This document shows positions 45,295 through 54,042 of a stretch of 64,000 bases of DNA, in pieces. The notes below the pieces were generated by a model that had not been told where the DNA came from, ran no database searches, and saw only the letters and a list, made by a program, of their open reading frames with translations. The DNA comes from Nostoc sp. NMS8 (GTDB lineage: Bacteria; Cyanobacteriota; Cyanobacteriia; Cyanobacteriales; Nostocaceae), in the NCBI RefSeq assembly GCF_017115045.1, contig NZ_JABXKK010000116.1, positions 40,464 through 104,463 of the forward strand, in the 5' to 3' direction. A program made the position numbers and the translations under genes. Position 1 is the stretch's first letter; the number at the start of each line of letters is the position of its first letter.

Positions 45295-45840
45295 ATGTGG
45301 AAACGAATTGTATTAATTTTGCTGTTGGTGTTGAGCTTCAGTCTGAGTAATTCTGATGTGGCGGCTGCATCTGGACTCAAAAGCTTTGTAGACACTAGTG
45401 ATGGCTATCAGTTTTTATATCCTAACGGCTGGCTACCAGTTAAAGTTGCTAATGGGCCAGATGTGGTTTTCCACGATTTGATTGAGGTGTCTGAAAACGT
45501 TTCAGTTGTGATTAGCCCAGTTCCAGAAGGCAAAACCTTATCAGAATTGGGAACCCCAACAGAAGTAGGATACAAATTAGGAAAAGCGGCTCTCGCGCCT
45601 CCTGACTCTGGTCGTTCGGCTGAATTAGTCAATGCCGCGCAGCGAGAAGTAGACGGTAAAACATACTACCTTTTGGAGTATGAGGTTAAACTCCCCAATC
45701 AACAAGAACGTCACAACATCGCTAGTGTTGCTGTGAGTCGTGGTAAACTTTTTACCTTCAACGCCTCAATTCCTGAAAAACGCTGGCAGAAAGTTAAACG
45801 GATGATTGATGAGGTTGTTAATTCTTTTTCTGTTTATTAA
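45295..45840 (+). CDS. PsbP-family (CyanoP-like) photosystem II protein
   Basis: 181 residues. A signal peptide (IVLILLLVLSFSLSNSDVAAA) leads to a PsbP domain: GLKSFVDTSDGYQFLYPNGW, then VVFHDLIEVSENVSVVISPV, then YYLLEYEVKLP. It is a lumenal protein family that associates with photosystem II. Most cyanobacterial PsbP homologues are described as lipoproteins, but I see no Cys near the signal cleavage site here. It is encoded 230 bp after rbcS and the intervening terminator suggests a separate promoter. Confidence 0.88.
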   Translation: MWKRIVLILLLVLSFSLSNSDVAAASGLKSFVDTSDGYQFLYPNGWLPVKVANGPDVVFHDLIEVSENVSVVISPVPEGKTLSELGTPTEVGYKLGKAALAPPDSGRSAELVNAAQREVDGKTYYLLEYEVKLPNQQERHNIASVAVSRGKLFTFNASIPEKRWQKVKRMIDEVVNSFSVY

Positions 45841-45854
45841 TTGGGGAGTGGCAA

Positions 45855-45935
45855 GTAAGAATTTTAGATTTTAGATTTTAGATTTTAGATTGGAATTTAA
45901 TCCAAAATTTAAAATTCAAAATCCAAAATTGAATC
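45855..45935 (+). repeat. Tandem TTTTAGA and AAAATCC-type repeats
   Basis: TTTTAGA heptamers (four copies) are followed by AATCCAAAATTTAAAATTC-type units. The same AAAATCCAAAATT motif reappears upstream of the HlyD gene (~28190-28215) and inside recG (~59045-59080). Confidence 0.75.
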
Positions 45936-45971
45936 GCCCAATGCCTAATTAACAAATTTTTCTAAAATCTC

Positions 45972-46568
45972 ATGAAAATTCCACCTTTTGTACTTGCCTC
46001 AGCTTCCCCAGCCCGACGCCGCTTGCTGCAAACTGTTGGTATTGAGCCGATAGTTCAAGCAAGTGACTTTGATGAGTCGCAAATTGAACTAAGTGAACCA
46101 GCAGAATTGGTCAAAACTCTTGCCCAGTATAAAGCGGAAACTGTAGCCCCACAGTTTGAATCAGCTTTGATTATGGGTTGTGATTCAGTTTTGTCCATGA
46201 ATGGTGAAATTTATGGCAAACCAGCAGATATCTCTGAAGCGATCGCACGTTGGCAGATAATGCAAGGTAACTTTGGTGATTTGTACACAGGTCACGCCTT
46301 AATTGACCCTGACCAAAACCGTACTTTAGTCAAGTCTCAAGTTACAAGAGTTTACTTTGCTCCAATGAGCGAAAAGGCAATTAAAGCTTATGTTGCCACA
46401 GGTGAACCCCTCAAGTGTGCGGGTGCCTTTGCTATTGAGGGTTTTGGTAGTTTCTTCGTAGAAAAAATTGAAGGCTGTCACAGCAATGTAATTGGACTCA
46501 GTTTACCCCTGCTGCGGCAGATGCTAAGTGAATTGGGATACGATGTCACTGATTTCTGGCAGCAATAG
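45972..46568 (+). CDS. maf: Maf-family nucleoside triphosphate pyrophosphatase
   Basis: 198 residues. The N-terminal signature VLASASPARRRLLQTVGI, the central MGCDSVLSMNGEIYGKP, and GAFAIEGFGSFFVEKIEGCHSNVIGLSL match Maf proteins. These hydrolyse non-canonical or specific NTPs to NMP and pyrophosphate and are linked to housecleaning and septum control. It is an independent gene with repeats on both sides. Confidence 0.95.
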   Translation: MKIPPFVLASASPARRRLLQTVGIEPIVQASDFDESQIELSEPAELVKTLAQYKAETVAPQFESALIMGCDSVLSMNGEIYGKPADISEAIARWQIMQGNFGDLYTGHALIDPDQNRTLVKSQVTRVYFAPMSEKAIKAYVATGEPLKCAGAFAIEGFGSFFVEKIEGCHSNVIGLSLPLLRQMLSELGYDVTDFWQQ

Positions 46569-46610
46569 TCCCTTGTCTAAAGTTATTAACCAATGACCAA
46601 TGACCAATGA

Positions 46611-46838
46611 CTAATAACTAAATTGCCTAATATTGATTATTGCCTCTCCATGATCGGGAATCCAGGCTAGCCACTCATCAGCTGAAACCGGACATAATAA
46701 AAGTGCTTCGTCAAAACTAAAGGGATTGGGAAGTTGCAAAAGGTTTACCCAAGTAGAAGCTCTGAACCTCTGTAAGCCTTCCAGGTTGTGCCTTCTTGCT
46801 TGCACAGCAAAATCTGGTCTATGAGAATCTAATTTCAT
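46611..46838 (-). CDS. Small conserved hypothetical protein
   Basis: 75 residues on the minus strand: MKLDSHRPDFAVQARRHNLE and WVNLLQLPNPFSFDEALLLC, with Trp-rich PVSADEWLAWIPDHGEA at the end. The amino-acid composition looks like a real protein, and AGAGAAAG lies upstream of the start. I do not recognise the family. It is convergent with maf, and its start faces pcyA across a 204-bp gap that carries an NtcA-like site. Confidence 0.6.
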   Translation of the reverse strand: MKLDSHRPDFAVQARRHNLEGLQRFRASTWVNLLQLPNPFSFDEALLLCPVSADEWLAWIPDHGEAIINIRQFSY

Positions 46839-46887
46839 AGCTTTCTCTTAACCTTCATAAATAATGGGCTAATCTAAAATTATTTCT

Positions 46888-46901
46888 GTAACCTAGACTA
46901 C
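46888..46901. promoter_or_regulatory. NtcA-type site GTA-N8-TAC
   Basis: GTAACCTAGACTAC fits the NtcA consensus GTAN8TAC exactly and is itself largely palindromic. It lies 142 bases before pcyA and 50 bases before the divergent small gene. A motif this short is expected about a dozen or more times by chance in 64 kb, and the best -10-like hexamer is not at the ideal distance, so this is a candidate only. Confidence 0.4.
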
Positions 46902-47042
46902 AAAATAAATAATCCTTGTGAAAAGTATCTGTCTTATAAATTTACGTTGGCTGCGTGTAAGTGTTTGCTTATATTGCAGACCATAACAGGTATGGCACGA
47001 CAGGTTGTAGACTGGCCATTAGATCGCATTCCCAACTAGCTT

Positions 47043-47780
47043 ATGTCATTTACTTCTATGCCCTCGCTGCGTGAGCAACAACATCCCCTAATTCGTCAGC
47101 TAGCTGATTGTATTGAGGCAGCTTGGCATCAGCACCTGGATTTATCGCCCTACCATTTGCCTGATGAGTTGGGGTATGTAGAAGGTAGACTAGAAGGCGA
47201 AAAACTGACGATTGAAAACCGCTGCTATCAAACGCCCCAGTTTCGGAAAATGCACTTGGAACTGGCGAAAATCGGCAATATGCTGGATATTTTGCACTGC
47301 GTCATGTTTCCCCGTCCAGAATATAACCTGCCGATGTTTGGTTGCGATTTAGTTGGGGGTAGAGGTCAAATTAGTGCTGCGATCGCAGACCTTTCTCCGA
47401 TTCAAGTAGAGCGTACCTTACCAGAATCTTATACTTCTGCACTGACACAGCTAACAGTCCTTAACTTTTCCCAACCCCGTGAATTACCAGAATGGGGAAA
47501 TATTTTTTCAGATTTTTGTATCTTTGTGCGCCCCAGTTCTCCTGAAGAAGAAGCAATGTTTCTCTCACGGGTGCGAGAATTTTTAGACATTCATTGCATC
47601 CAAGCGATCGCCTCACATCCTGTTTCAGTTGAACAAGTCACCCAAAATCTTGCCGGACAACACAACTATTGCACCAAACAGCAGCAAAACGATAAAACCC
47701 GCCGCGTATTAGAAAAAGCCTTTGGCCCAGCTTGGGCAGAAAATTATATGACCACAGTTTTATTCGATCTCCCAACTTAA
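47043..47780 (+). CDS. pcyA: Phycocyanobilin:ferredoxin oxidoreductase
   Basis: 245 residues, typical length. Diagnostic sequence includes HPLIRQLADCIEAAWHQHLD, LEGEKLTIENRCYQTPQFRK, LHCVMFPRPEYNLPMFGCDL (with the His and Asp of the active site) and WGNIFSDFCIFVRP. It carries out the four-electron reduction of biliverdin IXalpha to phycocyanobilin, the chromophore of phycobilisomes and phytochromes. Confidence 0.98.
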   Translation: MSFTSMPSLREQQHPLIRQLADCIEAAWHQHLDLSPYHLPDELGYVEGRLEGEKLTIENRCYQTPQFRKMHLELAKIGNMLDILHCVMFPRPEYNLPMFGCDLVGGRGQISAAIADLSPIQVERTLPESYTSALTQLTVLNFSQPRELPEWGNIFSDFCIFVRPSSPEEEAMFLSRVREFLDIHCIQAIASHPVSVEQVTQNLAGQHNYCTKQQQNDKTRRVLEKAFGPAWAENYMTTVLFDLPT

Positions 47781-48211
47781 TCATCCCTCCATCTCCCTTA
47801 TCTGTAGGTTCTGTTACGTTTTCAGGTAACGGATAAATGTAGAATTCATTCAACGAGAGTTTAATGGAGTCCCAAAACAGCAGCAGGAAGAGTAGTAAGG
47901 TCTTTGAAGCAAATATCACAAAATGGTTTGTTGTCTTGGGAGGTGCAAGCAACTAGCCCTGCTAAATCATTGACCAGAAAGTTAAGGAAACTCTAATGTT
48001 AAGAATGCTCAAGTTGACAGATATTTTTTAGTTAGTTAATCGTTGATTCACTTAAGGAAGACTAACTTTTGTAACAAGATTGTACCCAACAAAGGCAACA
48101 GTCTATTTTGATGTTTCTTTTCAATTTTGTGAGTAACTATAGCTGTAGTGAATGTAGCAGTAAAGTCAATAAGGTTCGGATAAGGTTTTTTGATGACACG
48201 CCCTAGATCGC

Positions 48212-48280
48212 AAAGACGCGATAAATCTCCGTCTTTACAATAATCAGTCCTTTGTAGAGACGGCGATTTATCGCGTCTCT
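48212..48280. repeat. Palindromic element (GACGCGATAAATC arms)
   Basis: The left arm AAAGACGCGATAAATC-T-CCGTCT (48212-48236) pairs with the right arm AGACGGCGATTTATCGCGTCT (48258-48279). It is a near-perfect ~69-bp palindrome of a kind widely repeated in Nostoc. Confidence 0.75.
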
Positions 48281-48309
48281 TGCCTTAACCGAATCGTATT
48301 GGCAGTAAA

Positions 48310-48323
48310 GTACCGCATCATAC
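48310..48323. promoter_or_regulatory. NtcA-type site GTA-N8-TAC upstream of devBCA
   Basis: GTACCGCATCATAC fits GTAN8TAC. A TAATAT hexamer lies 25 bases downstream. The site is about 430 bp before devB. In Anabaena the devBCA operon is activated by NtcA from a distant promoter, so the position is plausible, but chance occurrence is likely too. Confidence 0.35.
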
Positions 48324-48339
48324 CAATTTAGGATTTTGT

Positions 48340-48367
48340 GTAGAGACGTAATATATCGCATCTCTAC
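48340..48367. repeat. Short palindrome GTAGAGACG / GCATCTCTAC
   Basis: An inverted repeat of about 9 bp arms around TAATATATC, related to the arms of the 48212-48280 element. It overlaps the candidate -10 hexamer noted upstream of devB. Confidence 0.6.
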
Positions 48368-48753
48368 ATCTAGATTCATACTGCTTGTGAATTCTGCTAG
48401 CTCCCATTGCACTCATGTCTCAATCATACTCAGAGTTATTGAATAGCCAGCTATTGTAGCACTTCTGGGTTTCAATACAGACCTAACTCGCTAACCCCCT
48501 TCCCGACACAGAAAGGGGGAAAATTTAAAGTCTCTGTTTTTAGGAGAGAGATTTAGAAAGAGGTCAAAGTGTACCGCATACAAATAAACACCATTTTGCA
48601 AAGCCATAGTGTTGAGTGTTCATCACACAATGGATTTTTAAACCATACCCAGCTTTAAACCACCGTTGCTTGTCCTAACAGGACTGGCTGTTGATTAAAA
48701 ACCCTTTTATTTTTACTTCCATCAGCACAATTCAGGTAAATGGGCAACATATT

Positions 48754-50178
48754 ATGTCAAGGGTGACTGAAAAGCCAAAGCCAAGTGAGCAGACGCTTAA
48801 TAGTGAACAACCAAAGATTTGGTGGGGTATTGCTGTAGCTGTACCAGTAGTAATTGCTGCTGGCATACTAGGCACAGCTAAAATCGAGCAGCTGAGAAAA
48901 CTAACTACATCTGCACCCGTAATGCCATCTAGCAATAGCATTAGTGCTGTAGGGCGTTTGGAACCGCGAGGCGAAGTTGTTAAATTGTCCGCCCCATCAT
49001 CAGGATTAGCGCCATCATCACGAATTCAGCAGCTTTTGGTGAGAGAGGGTGAAAAGGTAAGGCAAGGTCAAATTGTGGCAATTTTGGACAACCGCGATAC
49101 CCAAATAGCCGGACTACAAGAGGCAAAAGCGAAAGTGCAAGAAGCCCGTGCGAATTTAGCGCAAGTCAGGGCTGGATCTCCAAGAGATATTCAAGCTCAA
49201 AGAGCAGTTATTGCTCGCCTACAAGCGCAATTACTTGGAGAAAGAGATGGTCAACAAGCAACGATCGCGCGGATTGCAGCCCAGTTCAGTGGAGATAAGC
49301 TTGTCCAACAAGCAACAGTAAATCGCCTAGAAGCAGAACTCAGTGGGCAAAGAGAAGCCCTGAGAGCAACACTTACACGTATTAAAGCCCAACAGCGCAA
49401 TGCCCAAGTCGATGCTGGACGCTATGATTTTTTATACAAAGAAGGTGCAATTTCTCAGCAAGAGCGGGATAGTAGACGCTTGAGTGCAATAACTTCTAAT
49501 CAACAGGTGGCTGAAAGCCAAGCTACCCTAAAGCAAACATTGGCAACTATACGACAGCAACTTGCTGAGGCGAGAGCGAATCAAATCCAAAATTCAGCAA
49601 CTTTGCAACAGCAACTCATCGAAGCCAAAGTTAACCGTGACAAAACTTTAGCAACTTTGCAAAGACAAATCGATGAAGAGAAGGCCAAACTGAGCAGAAT
49701 TTTAGATGTTAGTCCTACCGATGTGCAAGTAGCGCAGGCTCAAGTTAGTAATGCGATCGCAAATGTCAGAAAAGCCGAAGCAGAACTGAGATTGAGCTAC
49801 GTTCAAGCACCAATCGCTGGAGAGATTTTAAAGGTTTACACCAAATCGGGTGAAGCAATTGGCGCAAATGGCATTGCTGAACTTGGCCAAACCAACCAAA
49901 TGTTCGTAATTGCTGAAGTCGCCGAAGACAGCATTGGTAAAGTGCGTCTTGGTCAAAATGCTACTATCACCAGTGATAACGGCGCATTTAGCGGCGAATT
50001 AAAAGGAACAGTCACAGAAATCGGCAGAAAAATTGGTAAAAAAGATGTGCTGAATACAGATCCAGCAGCAGATGTGGATGCCAGAGTTGTAGAAGTTAAA
50101 ATTGCTCTGTCTCCAGAAGATAGCCAGAAAGTTTCTGGTTTAACTTACGCCAAAGTTGTTGTCGATATTAATAACTAA
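48754..50178 (+). CDS. devB: DevB-family membrane fusion protein of a heterocyst-type ABC exporter
   Basis: 474 residues from ATG 48754; a TTG at 48691 would add 21 unlikely residues. One N-terminal membrane helix (IWWGIAVAVPVVIAAGIL) is followed by the DevB hallmark SISAVGRLEPRGEVVKLSAP. A long alpha-helical hairpin with Gln/Arg-rich repeats (~110-330) and the closing lipoyl half (LSYVQAPIAGEILKVYTKSG) follow. In Anabaena DevBCA with TolC exports heterocyst glycolipids. Several paralogous devBCA sets exist in such genomes, so this may be a paralogue rather than the canonical operon. Confidence 0.9.
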   Translation: MSRVTEKPKPSEQTLNSEQPKIWWGIAVAVPVVIAAGILGTAKIEQLRKLTTSAPVMPSSNSISAVGRLEPRGEVVKLSAPSSGLAPSSRIQQLLVREGEKVRQGQIVAILDNRDTQIAGLQEAKAKVQEARANLAQVRAGSPRDIQAQRAVIARLQAQLLGERDGQQATIARIAAQFSGDKLVQQATVNRLEAELSGQREALRATLTRIKAQQRNAQVDAGRYDFLYKEGAISQQERDSRRLSAITSNQQVAESQATLKQTLATIRQQLAEARANQIQNSATLQQQLIEAKVNRDKTLATLQRQIDEEKAKLSRILDVSPTDVQVAQAQVSNAIANVRKAEAELRLSYVQAPIAGEILKVYTKSGEAIGANGIAELGQTNQMFVIAEVAEDSIGKVRLGQNATITSDNGAFSGELKGTVTEIGRKIGKKDVLNTDPAADVDARVVEVKIALSPEDSQKVSGLTYAKVVVDINN

Positions 50179-50280
50179 TTAAGTTATAAGCGAGCAGTAA
50201 TACAAATTTACGATTTGATATTTTGGATTGAGAATGTTCTTAATTACGAATTATCTTAACTGTGCTTGGATGCCTATAAA

Positions 50281-51435
50281 ATGAATCAAAAAATCCCTCT
50301 TTCCTGGCTACAACTGACGAGAGAAAAAACTCGCCTTGCTGTGGCTTTAGCAGGAATTGCTTTTGCTGATATTTTGATGTTTATGCAACTCGGCTTCCGG
50401 GATGCTCTATATTATAGTAACGTTCGATTCCATAACAGCTTGCAAGGTGATATTGTTTTAATTAACAGTCAATCTAACGCTATATTGGCAATGAGAAGCT
50501 TCTCTCAACGACGGTTATATAAAGCTTTAGAGTTACCCGCAGTTCAATCGGTACATCCGATATATTTAGACTTTACAATTTGGAAAAATCCTGTAACAGG
50601 CCGTCCTCGTAGCATTCTGATATTTGGAATGAACCCAGAAACTAACCTAGTTAACTTACCTGGAGTTCAGGAAAATTTAGATAAACTTAAACTACCTGAT
50701 GTAGTTCTATTTGACCGTTCTTCTAGGGTAGAGTATGGGCCCATTGCTGCCAATTACGATCAAGGAAAGACTGTAACAGCAGAAGTGCGGAGGCGGCGAA
50801 TTAAAGTAGAAGGGCTATTTACATTAGGTGCATCATTTGGCGCAGATGGAAATTTAATTACGAGTGATATTAACTTTTTGCGGATATTTAGCAATCGTCA
50901 AAAAGGATTAATTGATATTGGGCTAATTAGATTAAAACCGGGAGCGGATGCTAATGTTGTCGCTCAAGAATTACGAAAGTATTTACCTAATGAAGTAAAT
51001 GTTTTAACTAAACAAGAATTTATTGCTTTTGAGCGGAGTTACTGGGCAAATAGTACAGCTATTGGGTTTATTTTCACATTAGGGACTGTCATGGGTTTCA
51101 TTGTCGGGACTGTGATTGTTTATCAAATTCTTTATACAGAAGTTGCAGACCACTTAGCTGAATATGCTACTCTTAAAGCAATAGGTTATACACAAAATTA
51201 TTTATTGACAGTCATCCTTCAAGAAGCTTTACTATTAGCAGTTTTAGGATATTGCCCTGGAATAGTTTTTGCCTTATTTATGTATAACAGTGCCAGAAAT
51301 GCAACACTTTTACCAGTTTTCATGAGTTTTGATCGAGCGGTAATGGTATTGATTTTGACTATGCTAATGTGCATTATTTCGGGTGCGATCGCAGTTAGAA
51401 AATTAAATGCTGCCGATCCAGCAGATATATTTTAA
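50281..51435 (+). CDS. devC: DevC-family ABC exporter permease
   Basis: 384 residues from ATG 50281; a TTG five codons upstream is less likely. An N-terminal membrane helix (LAVALAGIAFADILMFMQLGF) is followed by a large periplasmic domain. Three C-terminal membrane helices (~255-375: STAIGFIFTLGTVMGFIVGT, LTVILQEALLLAVLGYCPG, AVMVLILTMLMCIISGAIAV) complete the MacB/FtsX-like permease topology. It forms the membrane channel of the DevBCA exporter with the flanking genes. Confidence 0.93.
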   Translation: MNQKIPLSWLQLTREKTRLAVALAGIAFADILMFMQLGFRDALYYSNVRFHNSLQGDIVLINSQSNAILAMRSFSQRRLYKALELPAVQSVHPIYLDFTIWKNPVTGRPRSILIFGMNPETNLVNLPGVQENLDKLKLPDVVLFDRSSRVEYGPIAANYDQGKTVTAEVRRRRIKVEGLFTLGASFGADGNLITSDINFLRIFSNRQKGLIDIGLIRLKPGADANVVAQELRKYLPNEVNVLTKQEFIAFERSYWANSTAIGFIFTLGTVMGFIVGTVIVYQILYTEVADHLAEYATLKAIGYTQNYLLTVILQEALLLAVLGYCPGIVFALFMYNSARNATLLPVFMSFDRAVMVLILTMLMCIISGAIAVRKLNAADPADIF

Positions 51436-51506
51436 TTAATAGAAATCATTTTCTGACAGACACTAAAATTAAATCTCAAAAATGCTAACTTATAGCTAAC
51501 ACAATT

Positions 51507-52217
51507 ATGATGAAACAAGAACCTGTAATTGCCATTAAAAACCTCAATCACTACTATGGCAAAGGCGCACTGAAAAAACAGATATTATTTGACATCAACC
51601 TAGAAATTTATCCGGGTGAAATTGTAATTATGACCGGGCCATCAGGTTCGGGTAAAACAACATTACTGAGCTTAATTGGTGGTTTGAGGTCGGTACAAGA
51701 GGGAAGCTTAAAATTTTTAGGTGAAGAACTTGTTGGCGTCAGTCAAAACAAACTGGTGCAGATGCGACGCAACATTGGTTATATTTTCCAGGCTCATAAT
51801 TTGCTAGGGTTCTTGACAGCAAAGCAAAATGTGCAAATGGCGGTAGAATTAAACGATAATATTTCTCAAGCAGAAGCAGTGGCTAAATCAAAAGCCATGC
51901 TGGGGTCAGTTGGTCTAGAAGAACGAGTTGATTACTACCCAGACAATCTTTCTGGTGGACAAAAACAAAGAATTGCGATCGCCCGCGCCCTAGTGAATCG
52001 TCCCCCCCTAGTGCTAGCAGACGAACCAACAGCCGCATTAGACAAACAATCAGGACGCGATGTCGTAGAAATAATGCAGAGTCTAGCCAAAAATCAGGGA
52101 ACGACTATCTTATTAGTGACACACGACAACCGCATTTTAGACATAGCCGATCGCATCGTAGAAATGGAAGATGGTCTTTTAACCCGCAATTCCCCAAATG
52201 CAGCCATTCAGTCATGA
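51507..52217 (+). CDS. devA: DevA-family ABC exporter ATPase
   Basis: 236 residues. Walker A is GPSGSGKTT, the Q-loop region is IFQAHNLLGFLTA, the signature is LSGGQKQRIAIARAL, Walker B is VLADEPTAALD and the H-loop is LVTHDNRI. It starts ATGATG at 51507. It energises the DevBCA pump, and the gene follows devC by 71 bp on the same strand. Confidence 0.95.
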   Translation: MMKQEPVIAIKNLNHYYGKGALKKQILFDINLEIYPGEIVIMTGPSGSGKTTLLSLIGGLRSVQEGSLKFLGEELVGVSQNKLVQMRRNIGYIFQAHNLLGFLTAKQNVQMAVELNDNISQAEAVAKSKAMLGSVGLEERVDYYPDNLSGGQKQRIAIARALVNRPPLVLADEPTAALDKQSGRDVVEIMQSLAKNQGTTILLVTHDNRILDIADRIVEMEDGLLTRNSPNAAIQS

Positions 52218-52268
52218 TTTTAGTCATTTGTCCTTTGTAAATGACCAATGACCAATAACAGCCATAAT

Positions 52269-53090
52269 TTATTGTCTAGCCGAGCCTGATTTTTTAATTC
52301 CAGGTGACTTTGGCGGAGTTGGGGTATTTGGTTGGCGATTAGTACGGAAAGTTACATTTACGCCTTCATTCGATTGTTCTAGCACTAGTAAAGGCGTAGG
52401 TTTAGCCTTTTGATCCCAATGCATAGTAGCAATTCGACCTTGAATTATTGGTTGCCAACTATCTTCGTCTTCTATAGGGCTTAAATAAGTTTCTATACAA
52501 TCAATAATTTGACTAATAGTCGCAGAAGTTGCTTGCGTCGGTAATTTCATTAACCGGATTTGAATTCGAAACAGCACCCGTTTAGCAGAATTCCCTGGAC
52601 TACCAGTTTCATACTCTACATCAAAAAGTTCATCTACTTGCCGTCCAGCGCTATTAGCAATTCCGACCGATCCAAGTTGGGCTTGATTTGGACGTAGGGC
52701 TTGAGAAATCTTTTCTTTGATCTGAATCTTTACTTGGTTCAGAATTGCAAAATGAAACACCTCCTCTGACATCCGCATTCGCAGATAATCTAGGTTAAAG
52801 TCTCGTGAGTTTACCAAATCGGGATTAGTTTCCATTTTGCGAATGGTTTCCAGCGCCAGCTTAAACTTTTTCTCTAGTTCTCGCGCGCGGAATTGTTCAA
52901 ACTTGAGTTTTTTCTCCAGCTGATCCTTCTGGAGCTTACTATACACAATCAAAGCAATCACCGCTAAAGCCAGTCCTCCAGAAGTTACCAACAGTAATGG
53001 TGGTATTTGAGGATTACTTGCTGGCACTTCCTGGGATGCCTTTTTAGTCTTTGTCCCGGAGGATTGGGCAAGAAACATCGAAGTGGACAT
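52269..53090 (-). CDS. Conserved cyanobacterial membrane protein, function unknown
   Basis: 273 residues from ATG 53090 (MSTSMFLAQSSGTKTKKA); an upstream in-frame start at 53135 is possible. One membrane helix (~35-57: PPLLLVTSGGLALAVIALIVY) leads into a charged coiled-coil (LQKDQLEKKLKFEQFRAREL). A soluble domain with WQPIIQGRIATMHWDQKAKP follows, and the end is Pro-rich. I do not recognise a characterised family. It is convergent with devA. Confidence 0.75.
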   Translation of the reverse strand: MSTSMFLAQSSGTKTKKASQEVPASNPQIPPLLLVTSGGLALAVIALIVYSKLQKDQLEKKLKFEQFRARELEKKFKLALETIRKMETNPDLVNSRDFNLDYLRMRMSEEVFHFAILNQVKIQIKEKISQALRPNQAQLGSVGIANSAGRQVDELFDVEYETGSPGNSAKRVLFRIQIRLMKLPTQATSATISQIIDCIETYLSPIEDEDSWQPIIQGRIATMHWDQKAKPTPLLVLEQSNEGVNVTFRTNRQPNTPTPPKSPGIKKSGSARQ

Positions 53091-53194
53091 GGTTGGAAAC
53101 TGAAAAACTTGACTCCTGATGTTTAGGATGCCCAAAAAATCAATGCCATCTTGCTGTATGATTAATATTTTTTACAGCTTTTTACAAACCGCCT

Positions 53195-53992
53195 ATGTCC
53201 AGACATCTGAGCCTTCCTGCCCTGTCTGAGATTTCATCTGCTTCCTTGAGCAATATTCGTCTGATAGCCACAGATATGGATGGCACTCTGACTAGAGGAG
53301 GAAAATTTACTTTTGCACTGCTGCAAGCTTTAGAGGATTTAGCCGCAGCTGACATTAAAGTTCTGATTGTTACAGGACGTTCGGCTGGGTGGGTGAGTGG
53401 ATTGAGTAGCTTGATGCCAGTAGCAGGTGCGATCGCAGAAAATGGCGGTTTGTACTTTCCACCAGGGAACCAGAAACCAGTAGTCTTAACACCCATTCCT
53501 GATTTAGCTCAACATCGCCAGCATTTGGCTACCACTTTTGAGAATTTACAAACTAAATTTCCCCAAATTCAAGAATCTACTGATAATCGCTTTCGCCTCA
53601 CCGACTGGACTTTTGATGTTGCTGGTTTGCGTCAAGACGAACTACAAACCCTAGATCATCTCTGTCAACAAATGGGCTGGGGATTTACATATAGCAACGT
53701 GCAGTGTCACATTAAACCCCAAGATCAAGAGAAAGCTGTGGGATTGTTGCAGGTATTACGTGAATATTTACCCCAGTACTCAACAGAACAAATTGTCACT
53801 GTTGGCGATAGCCCCAATGATGAAAGTTTATTCGATCGGCGTTATTTTCCTGTTTCTGTAGGCGTAGCTAACGTGCTGGAATATTTGAATCAGTTGAAAT
53901 ATCAGCCTGCTTACATTACCACTGCTGCCGAAGGGGAAGGATTTTGTGAGTTATCTAGTTATATTTTGCAAAGCTTGCATATCTCAAGTTAG
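53195..53992 (+). CDS. HAD-superfamily (Cof/IIB type) phosphatase
   Basis: 265 residues. HAD motif I is RLIATDMDGTLT with the Asp pair, motif II lies near VLIVTGRSAGW, the Lys is in the HIKPQDQEKA region, and motif III/IV is GDSPNDESLF. The IIB cap fold is suggested by GAIAENGGLY. It would dephosphorylate a small phosphorylated metabolite in the cytoplasm. The gene is divergent from the hypothetical protein gene at 52269-53090, with about 100 bp between starts. Confidence 0.9.
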   Translation: MSRHLSLPALSEISSASLSNIRLIATDMDGTLTRGGKFTFALLQALEDLAAADIKVLIVTGRSAGWVSGLSSLMPVAGAIAENGGLYFPPGNQKPVVLTPIPDLAQHRQHLATTFENLQTKFPQIQESTDNRFRLTDWTFDVAGLRQDELQTLDHLCQQMGWGFTYSNVQCHIKPQDQEKAVGLLQVLREYLPQYSTEQIVTVGDSPNDESLFDRRYFPVSVGVANVLEYLNQLKYQPAYITTAAEGEGFCELSSYILQSLHISS

Positions 53993-54042
53993 GAAGAACT
54001 AAAGTTGTTCTACAATAATCTCGTAGCACTGATTTTACAACC

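Larger units (their letters stand above)
47781..48753. other. Intergenic region before devBCA, 973 bp
   Basis: No gene was recognised. It holds the palindromes at 48212-48280 and 48340-48367, a candidate NtcA site at 48310, and a further inverted stretch near 48495-48545 (CCCCCTTCC against GGGGGAAAA). The length fits a long regulated leader. Confidence 0.5.
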
